A stretch of DNA of 64,000 bases from RYN-230 sp963813975. GTDB taxonomy: Bacteria > Actinomycetota > Actinomycetes > Streptosporangiales > Streptosporangiaceae. The notes under the pieces are model-generated. The model worked only from the letters and a program-made list of their open reading frames with translations, did not search any database and was not told the DNA's origin. Position 1 is the stretch's first letter. Each line of letters opens with the position of its first letter. The DNA lies in contig CAWFAP010000006.1 of NCBI GenBank assembly GCA_963813975.1, positions 2,046,001 to 2,110,000 on the forward strand, written 5' to 3'. A program made the translations under genes and the position numbers. Below are positions 57,361 through 64,000 of the stretch, one piece after another.

Positions 57361-59730
57361 GTGAGCGAGCCGTTCAAGGGCACGATCAACGTCAACATCC
57401 GTGACTCGGTCCCGGACTGGTCCCCTTTCGAGCCGCCCAAAGCCCCGGACGGGGCGCCGAACGTCGTCTACATCGTGCTGGACGACGTTGGTTTCTCGGC
57501 GATGTCCTGCTATGGCGGCCCGATCGAGACGCCGAATATCGACCGGATCGCGGGCGACGGGATCCGCTACACGCAGTGGCATACCACGGCGCTGTGCTCG
57601 CCGACCCGGTCGTGCCTGCTGACCGGGCGCAACCACACGCGCAACTCGATGGCCTGCATCACCGAGGCGGCGGTCGGGTTCCCCAACGCCAGCGGGACCA
57701 TCCCGCCGGAAAACGGCATGCTGCCGGAGATCCTGGCTGAACGGGGCTGGAACACCTACATGGTCGGCAAGTGGCACCTGTGCCCGACCGTGGAGATGAA
57801 TGTCGCGTCCACGCGGCGGAACTGGCCCTCAGGCCGGGGGTTCGAGCGCTGGTACGGCTTCCTGGGCGCCGAGACCAACCAGTGGTATCCGGACCTGGTC
57901 TACGACAATCACCCGGTGGACCAGCCGAAGTCTCCGGCCGAGGGGTACCACCTCACCGAAGACCTGACCGACAAGGCGATCGAGTTCGTCACCGACTCGA
58001 AGGTGATCGCGCCGGACAAGCCCTTCTTCCTCTACTACGCCCTCGGCGCGGCGCATGCGCCACACCATGTGTCCAAGGAATGGGCCGACAAGTTCAAGGG
58101 CCGCTTCGACATGGGCTACGAGGCGATGCGGGAGCAGACCCTGGCCCGGCAGAAGGAGATGGGCATCGTCCCGGCGGATACCGGGCTACCGCCGGTCAAC
58201 CCGCTCGGCACGCCGGAAACCCGCCAGGGTCCCGACGGCCAGCCCTTCCCGCCGCTCGACTTCACCAGGTCATGGGACTCACTGCCTGCTGAGGAAAAGC
58301 GGCTGTTCGCGCGGATGGCCGAGGTATATGCGGGGTTCCTGGCCCACGCCGACCATCACATCGGCCGGCTGCTGGACTACCTGGAAGAGTCCGGGCAGCG
58401 CGAGAACACGATGGTGATCGTCGTCTCCGACAACGGCGCCAGCGGCGAGGGCGGCCCGGACGGGTCCGTCAACGAGATGAAGTTCGCGAACGGCATCCCC
58501 GACGACATGAAGTCGAACCTGGCCATGCTCGACGAGCTCGGCGGGACCAGGACCTACAACCACTACCCCAACGGCTGGGCCATGGCCTTCAACACGCCGT
58601 TCAAGATGTGGAAGCGGTACGAGTTCAACGGCGGCACCGCCGACCCCTGCATCATCTCCTGGCCCGCGGCCACCGCCGACGGGGGCGCGGGCCAGGGTGA
58701 GCTGCGCCACCAGTACCACCACGCCATCGACATCATGCCGACCATCCTGGACACCCTGGGCGTCCAGGCCCCGGCCACGATCAAGGGCCACGTGCAGAGC
58801 CGGATCGACGGGGTGAGCATGCGCTACAGCGCCAGCGACCCGTCCGCACCGTCGGCCCGCCAGACGCAGTTCTTCTCCATGCTCGGCTCGCGGGGTATCT
58901 GGCACGACGGCTGGAAAGCGGTCACCACGCACCCGACCCTGAGCGGCTGGAGCCACTTCAACGACGACACGTGGGAGCTGTACCACACCGATACCGATCG
59001 CGCCGAGCTGCATGACCTGGCGGCCGAGCATCCGGAGAAGGTCCGAGAGCTGGTCAACCTGTGGTACGCCGAGGCCGGTGACAACGCCGCGTTCCCGCTC
59101 GACGACCGGTCGGCGCTGGAGATCATCATGACGCCGCGGCCGCAGCTGGCGTCGCCGCGTGAGCGGTACACCTACTTCCCCGACACCGCGGAGGTGCCCG
59201 AGGCGCAGGCGGTGAACGTGCGCAACCGGTCCTATTCGATCGGCGCGCTGGTCGATATCCCCGGCCCGGGCGCGCAGGGCGTGCTGTTCGCCCACGGATC
59301 GCGCTTCGGCGGGCATGCCCTGTACGTCAAGGCCGCCCGGCTGCACTACGTGTACAACTTCGTCGGGCTGATGGAGCAGAAGATCGACGGGACGCAGGAC
59401 ATCCCGGCGGGCCAGGACCTGATCCTCTCGGCTTCCTTCGACAAGGACGGCGAGGACCCGCCAGGCGTCTCCACCGGGATCCTGTCCCTGTACCACGGGG
59501 ACATGAAGGTCGGCGAAGGCCGGATCAGGACCCAGCCCGGGATGTTCAGCCTGGCCGGGGAAGGACTGTGCGTCGGCCGCGACAGCGGCGAGCCGGTGAC
59601 GGCCGACTACCCGGGTCCGCACCCACATGCCTTCACCGGAGGCACGATCAAGCGTGTCGCGGTGGACGTCAGCGGCAATCCCTATGTTGACCTGGAGCGC
59701 GAGGCCCAGGCCATGCTGGCCCGCGAGTAG
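57361..59730 (+). CDS. Arylsulfatase (Cys-type, formylglycine-dependent)
   Basis: A 789-residue type I sulfatase, the length of the large mycobacterial arylsulfatases. Metal-binding VYIVLDDVGFSAMSCYGG (37-52) carries Asp41 and Asp42. The modification site CSPTRSCLLTGRNHT starts at Cys79, to be oxidised to formylglycine. GKWHL (about 136-140) provides the Lys/His of the active site, HAPHHV and MVIVVSDNGASGEGG (Asp-Asn) the others. From about residue 630 a beta-rich C-terminal domain follows. No signal peptide is present, so it acts in the cytoplasm on imported sulfate esters. AGAGGAG lies six bases before GTG 57361. The maturase gene follows. Confidence 0.95.
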   Translation: MSEPFKGTINVNIRDSVPDWSPFEPPKAPDGAPNVVYIVLDDVGFSAMSCYGGPIETPNIDRIAGDGIRYTQWHTTALCSPTRSCLLTGRNHTRNSMACITEAAVGFPNASGTIPPENGMLPEILAERGWNTYMVGKWHLCPTVEMNVASTRRNWPSGRGFERWYGFLGAETNQWYPDLVYDNHPVDQPKSPAEGYHLTEDLTDKAIEFVTDSKVIAPDKPFFLYYALGAAHAPHHVSKEWADKFKGRFDMGYEAMREQTLARQKEMGIVPADTGLPPVNPLGTPETRQGPDGQPFPPLDFTRSWDSLPAEEKRLFARMAEVYAGFLAHADHHIGRLLDYLEESGQRENTMVIVVSDNGASGEGGPDGSVNEMKFANGIPDDMKSNLAMLDELGGTRTYNHYPNGWAMAFNTPFKMWKRYEFNGGTADPCIISWPAATADGGAGQGELRHQYHHAIDIMPTILDTLGVQAPATIKGHVQSRIDGVSMRYSASDPSAPSARQTQFFSMLGSRGIWHDGWKAVTTHPTLSGWSHFNDDTWELYHTDTDRAELHDLAAEHPEKVRELVNLWYAEAGDNAAFPLDDRSALEIIMTPRPQLASPRERYTYFPDTAEVPEAQAVNVRNRSYSIGALVDIPGPGAQGVLFAHGSRFGGHALYVKAARLHYVYNFVGLMEQKIDGTQDIPAGQDLILSASFDKDGEDPPGVSTGILSLYHGDMKVGEGRIRTQPGMFSLAGEGLCVGRDSGEPVTADYPGPHPHAFTGGTIKRVAVDVSGNPYVDLEREAQAMLARE

Positions 59731-59804
59731 GGGAGACTGCGATCACCGAGCAGGCCACGCCTATCCAAGGCGGCCCCAGCCAGGCCGCCGCGGAGCGCCC
59801 GCAC

Positions 59805-61148
59805 GTGCTGACCGTGCCGGGCGCTCCGCCGGCCTTCCATGTGATGGCCAAGCCCACCGGGGCGGTGTGCAACCTGGACTGCGAGTACTGCTTCTTCCTG
59901 TCCAAGGAGATGCTGTACCCCGGCAGCAAGTTCCGGATGGCCGCCGGGCTGCAGGAGACTTATATCCGCCAGCTCATGGAGGCGCACGCGCGGGTGCCGG
60001 AGGTCGTCGTGGCCTGGCAGGGCGGTGAGCCGACCCTGATGGGCCTGGACTTCTTCCGCCGGTCGGTGGAGCTGGAGCGCAAGTACGCGCGGCCGGGCCA
60101 GCGGATCCTTAACACCATCCAGACCAACGGCACCCTGCTCGACGACGAGTGGGGCGAATTCCTGAAGCAGCACGAGTTCCTGGTCGGCATCTCGGTCGAC
60201 GGCCCGCCGGAAATGCACGACGCGTACCGGGTCGACAAGGGCGGCAAGCCCACATTCGGCCGGGTGATGCGCGGCCTGGACGTGCTCAAGCGCCACGGGG
60301 TCGACTGGAACGTGCTCACCACGGTGCACGCGGTCAACGGCGGCCACGGCCGCCAGGTGTACACGTTCCTGCGCGACGAGCTGGGCGCCACGTTCATCCA
60401 GTACATCCCGATCGTCGAGCGGGCGACCGAGCAGACCCTGCCGATCGCCGACGCCGGCTGGGGCGGGGGAGTCAAGGGCCGCCCGCTCTACACCCAGGAC
60501 GGGGACCTGGTCACGCACCGCTCGGTCGGGGCCGGCCAGTACGGCCGGTTCCTCATCGACGTGTTCGAGGAGTGGGTCCGCCGCGACATCGGCACCGTCT
60601 ATGTGCAGATGTTCGATAGCACCCTGGCCAGCTTCTACGGCGAACCCGGCGGGATGTGCGTGCACGCCAGGACCTGCGGGCAGCAGCTCGCTCTCGAGCA
60701 CACCGGCGACCTGTACTCCTGCGACCACTACGTCGAGCCCGGCTACCTGCTGGGCAACATCGCCGACAAGCACATGCTGGAACTGGTCGCCTTGCCCGCC
60801 CAGCGCCAGTTCGGGCAGGACAAGCACGACACCCTGACCCGGTACTGCCTGGACTGCGACGTCCGGTTCGCGTGCAACGGAGGCTGCCCCAAGGACCGGT
60901 TCGCCACCTCACCCTACGGCGAGCCCGGCCAGCACTACCTGTGCCCCGGCTACAAGGACTTCTTCCACCACGTCCGCCAGCCGATGGAGGCGATGGCCCG
61001 GTTGCTCCGCGCGGACCAGGCCCCCTCCGAGCTCATGGCGGCGTACGCGAGACAGGACTCCCAGCTCGGCCGCAACGACCCCTGCCCCTGCGGCGGCGGC
61101 CGCAAGTGGAAACGCTGCCACGGGGCCGGGCCGGCGCCGGCCCGCTAA
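59805..61148 (+). CDS. Anaerobic-type sulfatase maturase (radical SAM/SPASM) with SEC-C tail
   Basis: A 447-residue radical SAM enzyme that oxidises the sulfatase Cys (or Ser) to formylglycine. The SAM cluster is VCNLDCEYC (Cys22, 26, 29), followed by VVAWQGGEPTLMG, NTIQTNGTLLDD and VGISVDGPPEMHDAYR. The SPASM region has GDLYSCDHYVEPGYLLGNI and RYCLDCDVRFACNGGCPKDRF with further Fe-S cysteines. After LMAAYARQD a SEC-C motif (DPCPCGGGRKWKRCH: Cys427, 429, 438, His439) closes the protein, an extra zinc-binding module. GTG 59805 is the first normal start; homology might begin at 59742, where only ATC stands in frame. Coupled to the sulfatase gene. Confidence 0.92.
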   Translation: MLTVPGAPPAFHVMAKPTGAVCNLDCEYCFFLSKEMLYPGSKFRMAAGLQETYIRQLMEAHARVPEVVVAWQGGEPTLMGLDFFRRSVELERKYARPGQRILNTIQTNGTLLDDEWGEFLKQHEFLVGISVDGPPEMHDAYRVDKGGKPTFGRVMRGLDVLKRHGVDWNVLTTVHAVNGGHGRQVYTFLRDELGATFIQYIPIVERATEQTLPIADAGWGGGVKGRPLYTQDGDLVTHRSVGAGQYGRFLIDVFEEWVRRDIGTVYVQMFDSTLASFYGEPGGMCVHARTCGQQLALEHTGDLYSCDHYVEPGYLLGNIADKHMLELVALPAQRQFGQDKHDTLTRYCLDCDVRFACNGGCPKDRFATSPYGEPGQHYLCPGYKDFFHHVRQPMEAMARLLRADQAPSELMAAYARQDSQLGRNDPCPCGGGRKWKRCHGAGPAPAR

Positions 61149-61813
61149 GGCAGGCGTTCAGCCTTCCGGCCCGCCAGCAGCACATCCGCGCTCAGGGCCA
61201 GGATCCAGGCCGGGAACAGCAGTTCCACCCAGGCGGAGATGCCGACGCCGACCAGGAGCACCAGCGCGGTGACGAGCCCCGCGACGGTGAGCCACCGGGA
61301 CACGATCGCGGTGCGCCGCGCGATGGTCACGGCGGTGAGCGTGAACACCGCCGCCATCCGCATCGCGTAGACGTTCAGCAGGATCGACGTGACGTTGCGG
61401 CCCAGCGCCAGGGTGCCGGCGCCCGCCGGGGCGGACGATATCCCCGCGATGAGCCCGCCGCCGACCGCCGCGGCCACGAACATCATGGCCACGAACAGGA
61501 GGCCGCTGCCCAGGAACACGGTCGCGAAGAAGCGGTCCTCGCGCTCGCCGATCCGGTCCCGGAGCACCCCGATGAACCACAGGAACGCGATCCCGGCGAA
61601 CGGGACGAGGTTCAGCGCGACCGCCACCGCCGTGCGCCGCCCCGAGTCGGTGAGCCATGTCCCGGTATCCCCGGGATGAGCCGGCACCGAGATGTCGAGC
61701 AGCACGAGAGCCGAGATCAGCAGCACGGAGAAGATGATCCCGGCGACCGCGGCCGCCCGGGGCGTGCGCAGCGGGCTCCCGGGCTGCAGCGCAGCCTGAC
61801 TCGCTACTTCCAC
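61145..61813 (-). CDS. Uncharacterised six-helix membrane protein
   Basis: A 222-residue integral membrane protein with about six hydrophobic segments: VAGIIFSVLLISALVLLDISV, AVAVALNLVPFAGIAFLWFIGVLRDRIG, FFATVFLGSGLLFVAMMFVAAAVGGGLI, a stretch around LLNVYAMRMAAVFTLTAVTIA, WLTVAGLVTALVLLVGVGISAW and LLFPAWILALSADVLL. The pattern FLWFIGVLRDRIGEREDRFFATVFLGSGLLF recurs in many actinobacterial membrane proteins of unknown role. The start is GTG 61813. The stop overlaps the convergent maturase by four bases. Confidence 0.8.
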   Translation of the reverse strand: MEVASQAALQPGSPLRTPRAAAVAGIIFSVLLISALVLLDISVPAHPGDTGTWLTDSGRRTAVAVALNLVPFAGIAFLWFIGVLRDRIGEREDRFFATVFLGSGLLFVAMMFVAAAVGGGLIAGISSAPAGAGTLALGRNVTSILLNVYAMRMAAVFTLTAVTIARRTAIVSRWLTVAGLVTALVLLVGVGISAWVELLFPAWILALSADVLLAGRKAERLP

Positions 61814-61906
61814 GGCTGAACCCTAGGCGGGCCCGGGCAGGCCGCCACCACCCCGGACGGGTGAGCCCCGTACGGCCGCCCGCACGGGATTATCTGGGTT
61901 GATCCC

Positions 61907-63661
61907 GTGGCATATCTCCCCAGATCTGCCCCCGGTACCGCGGAGGGCGGCACAGTGCGGCACGACATCCGCTCGCCCCTGGCCGCCGTCGGCCGCTGGG
62001 CACGCACTATAGGCCCGGAACGGGCGCACCTGCGCGCGGACATCGTGGCCGGGCTGCCCCGCGCCATCAGCAGCGTCCCGGACGGGATGGCCGCGGCGGT
62101 CCTGGCGGGCGTCAACCCGGTGCAGGGACTGTATGCGGGGTTCACCGGGCCCATCGCGGGCGGGCTCAGCTCCCACACCCGGCTCATGGTCATCACCACG
62201 ACGTCGGCGGCCGCCCTGGCCGCGGGCTCGGCGCTGCAGGGCGTGGCCCCGGCCCAGCGTCCTGGCGCCATCGCGCTGCTGGTGATCCTGGTCGGCGCGG
62301 CACTGGTCGCCGCCGGCCTGGTCCGCCTGGGCCGTTACACCCGGTTCGTCTCGTACTCCGTGATGACCGGCTTCCTCACCGGGATCTCGGTCAACATCAT
62401 CTGCGGTCAGATCGCCGATCTGACCGGCACCCCGGCCGAGGGATCTTTCCCCCTGGCGAAAGCGTTCGACGTGCTCAGCCATCCCGGCCGGATCAACCTA
62501 GCCTCGCTTCTCACCGGGCTGGGTGCGCTGGCCATCCTGGCCCTGCTGGCCCGCACCCGCGTGGCCGTCGTGAGCTCACTGTTTGCCCTGGTGATCCCGA
62601 CCATCGTCGTTGTTCTCGCCGGCGCGGAAAGCGTCGCCCGGGTGGGGGACCAGGGCGGCATCCCGAAGGGCATCCCGCTCCCGCACCTGCCCGACTTCCG
62701 GCTCTTCTCGTTCAGCCTGGTGACCGGCGCCCTGGCGGTTGCGGCTATCGTCCTCGTCCAGGGGGCCGGTGTCGCCGAGGCCGCGCCGAACCCCGGCGAT
62801 GCCCGGCCCAATCCGGACCAGGACATCATCGCGCAGGGGGCAGGCAACCTGGCGTCAGGCTTCTTCCGGGGCATCCCGGTGGGCGGCTCGGTCGGCCAGA
62901 CCGCGCTCAACGTGTCGGTCGGTGCCCGGACCCGGTGGGCGGCGGTCTGGTCCGGCATCTGGCTGCTGGTCATCCTCGCCCTGTTCTCCGGGCTGGTGGC
63001 CAAGATCGCGGTGCCCACGCTCGGGGCGATACTCATCTTCGCGGCCATCGGCTCGTTCCAGCCCGGGGAGATCAGGAGCATCCTGCGTACCGGGCGCGGC
63101 TCGCAGATCGCGGTCATCACCACCTTCGGGGCCACGTTGTTCCTGCCGGTCGCCGCCGCGGTCGGCATCGGGGTGGCCCTGTCGCTGCTGCTGCAGCTGA
63201 ACCAGGAGGCGATGGACCTGGCCGTGGTCGAGCTCATCCCGCTCGAGCACGGCCGTTTCGAGGAGCGCCCGGCCCCGCCCGCCCTGGCCAGCTATCACGT
63301 GACGACCCTCGACGTGTACGGCAGCCTGATGTACGCCGGCGCGCGCACCCTGCAAGCTCGCCTGCCTGATCCCGCCGGAACGCGATCTCCGGCGGTCGTG
63401 CTGCGGCTGCGCAGGCGCACCTCGCTCGGGGCGACGTTCGTCAAGGTGGTGGCCGACTACGCCGACCGCCTGGCGGAGGTCGACGGCCGCCTGTACCTCA
63501 GCGGCCTCGACCCGAGCCTCACCGACCGGCTCCGCCGGACCGGGCACCTCGATGGGCCGGTGCGCACGTTCGAGGCCACCCCGGTCGTTGGTGAATCGAC
63601 CAGGGCGGCCTCGAGCGATGCCGAGGCGTGGCTCGTCACGCGGCACAACGGCGGCGGATGA
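61907..63661 (+). CDS. SulP family inorganic anion transporter with STAS domain
   Basis: A 584-residue SLC26/SulP permease. The N-terminal block DIVAGLPRAISSVPDGMAAAVLAGVNPVQGLYAGFTGPIAGGL is the SulP signature region; about 10-14 membrane segments follow to residue 435, including SVMTGFLTGISVNIICGQIADLTG and GNLASGFFRGIPVGGSVGQTALNVSVGARTRWA. From about 455 a cytoplasmic STAS domain follows (YHVTTLDVYGSLMYAGARTLQARL, VVLRLRRRTSLGATFVKVVADYADRLAEVDGRLYLSGLDP). It probably carries sulfate, bicarbonate or another oxyanion; its place beside the sulfatase pair supports sulfate. GTG 61907 is used; GTG 61954 is also possible. Confidence 0.92.
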   Translation: MAYLPRSAPGTAEGGTVRHDIRSPLAAVGRWARTIGPERAHLRADIVAGLPRAISSVPDGMAAAVLAGVNPVQGLYAGFTGPIAGGLSSHTRLMVITTTSAAALAAGSALQGVAPAQRPGAIALLVILVGAALVAAGLVRLGRYTRFVSYSVMTGFLTGISVNIICGQIADLTGTPAEGSFPLAKAFDVLSHPGRINLASLLTGLGALAILALLARTRVAVVSSLFALVIPTIVVVLAGAESVARVGDQGGIPKGIPLPHLPDFRLFSFSLVTGALAVAAIVLVQGAGVAEAAPNPGDARPNPDQDIIAQGAGNLASGFFRGIPVGGSVGQTALNVSVGARTRWAAVWSGIWLLVILALFSGLVAKIAVPTLGAILIFAAIGSFQPGEIRSILRTGRGSQIAVITTFGATLFLPVAAAVGIGVALSLLLQLNQEAMDLAVVELIPLEHGRFEERPAPPALASYHVTTLDVYGSLMYAGARTLQARLPDPAGTRSPAVVLRLRRRTSLGATFVKVVADYADRLAEVDGRLYLSGLDPSLTDRLRRTGHLDGPVRTFEATPVVGESTRAASSDAEAWLVTRHNGGG

Positions 63662-63665
63662 GCCT

Positions 63666-63680
63666 GCGCCCGGAGGGCGC
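63666..63680. terminator. Short GC stem-loop after the SulP gene
   Basis: GCGCCC (63666-63671) and GGGCGC (63675-63680) form a six-pair stem with a three-base loop, five bases beyond the SulP stop. The gap to the convergent gene at 63794 holds nothing else I can name. Confidence 0.3.
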
Positions 63681-63793
63681 TCCTACCGCCTGCGGGAAAC
63701 CCGCCGGGCGGTGCGCCGTGACGTGCGCCGGGCTACTCTGCGGCCACCGAACATGTCTGCCTCCAGGGTTCTCGTGCGGGTCGAAAACTACGC

Positions 63794-64000
63794 TCAGCCT
63801 GCTGCGCCGGAGGTCTCCAGGGCGTGCAGTTCCTTCGCTTCCTCCGCCGTGACCAGCCCGATCTCCACCAGGTCGAGCGGGCTGATGAAGCCGTCGCTGA
63901 GGCGGAAGCCCCCGGCGCGGGCGATCGCGTCGCGCAGCGGCACCGCCCAGTGATGCTCCAGCAGGAGAAGCGCGGCCGCGGAGCCGTTCGGGATGTCCTC
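63794..64000 (-). CDS. C-terminal part of a DUF6325-like/DUF1269-like protein (runs off the window)
   Basis: The last 68 residues of a gene entering from the right edge: EDIPNGSAAALLLLEHHWAV, PLRDAIARAGGFRLSDG, FISPLDLVEIGLVTAEEAKELHAL. The phrase IPxGSxAxLLLxEHxWAxxLRDAI, followed by a conserved RAGG...W/FIxPxDLxxxG, is what I associate with DUF6325 proteins, small membrane-associated proteins of unknown role in actinomycetes. The stop codon is at 63794-63796. The N-terminal part lies outside the window. Confidence 0.65.
   Translation of the reverse strand, partial: EDIPNGSAAALLLLEHHWAVPLRDAIARAGGFRLSDGFISPLDLVEIGLVTAEEAKELHALETSGAAG

Overview
This window comes from a high-GC actinomycete. 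GTG and TTG starts are common, many genes abut through ATGA, GTGA or TTGA overlaps, and the window carries the actinobacterial markers RbpA and polyprenol-phosphate mannose synthase, an F420/LLM-type oxidoreductase and large LuxR-type (LAL) regulators. The species cannot be named from the sequence. No rRNA, tRNA, CRISPR array, insertion sequence, integrase or replication origin was seen, so this looks like ordinary chromosome with a mostly catabolic and accessory gene content.

Layout. 1-12.4 kb: a hydrolase/FAH pair, a GntR-GNAT operon, an O-methyltransferase, lgt, two MFS exporters, a LysR regulator divergent from a 4-OT-type tautomerase, an LLM oxidoreductase, and decayed alcohol dehydrogenase and cytochrome P450 remnants. 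12.8-20.5 kb: a lysine catabolic island. A KamA-type radical SAM aminomutase is divergent from kdd-kamD-kamE-kal (3,5-diaminohexanoate dehydrogenase, both subunits of B12-dependent lysine 5,6-aminomutase, 3-aminobutyryl-CoA ammonia-lyase), which converges on acetyl-CoA synthetase. 21.4-26.7 kb: housekeeping genes (ppm1, rbpA with a sigma-R-like promoter, a glycerophosphodiesterase, two methyltransferases, small membrane proteins). 26.8-29.7 kb: an amidohydrolase / acyl-CoA ligase / MaoC operon of the aryl-CoA side-chain catabolism type. 29.7-38 kb: a secreted GH27-CBM13 glycosidase, a secreted phosphoesterase, a second FAH protein, adenylate kinase, glycerate kinase and PRPP synthetase. 38-39.4 kb: a GlsB/YeaQ-type membrane protein gene and, about 0.8 kb upstream, a decayed copy of its leader and first codons.

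40.6-49.3 kb: a two-subunit molybdenum hydroxylase, divergent from a 2,6-dihydropseudooxynicotine-hydrolase-like enzyme, an LVIVD propeller protein and a complete NitT/TauT-type ABC importer. Together these suggest uptake and breakdown of a small, probably N-heteroaromatic, compound. 50.6-56.3 kb: an ABC-ATPase/LuxR chimeric remnant and two LAL regulators facing each other tail to tail. 56.5-63.7 kb: a Cys-type arylsulfatase with its radical SAM maturase (fused to a SEC-C metal-binding tail), a CMD-family protein and a SulP anion transporter, which together look like an organosulfate utilisation cluster.

A caution for every reader: at least five otherwise well-conserved genes (kamD, the acyl-CoA ligase, the ABC substrate-binding protein, an MFS transporter, an ABC ATPase remnant) are broken by single-base shifts, often in runs of G or C. 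Some of these are probably sequence errors rather than true pseudogenes.
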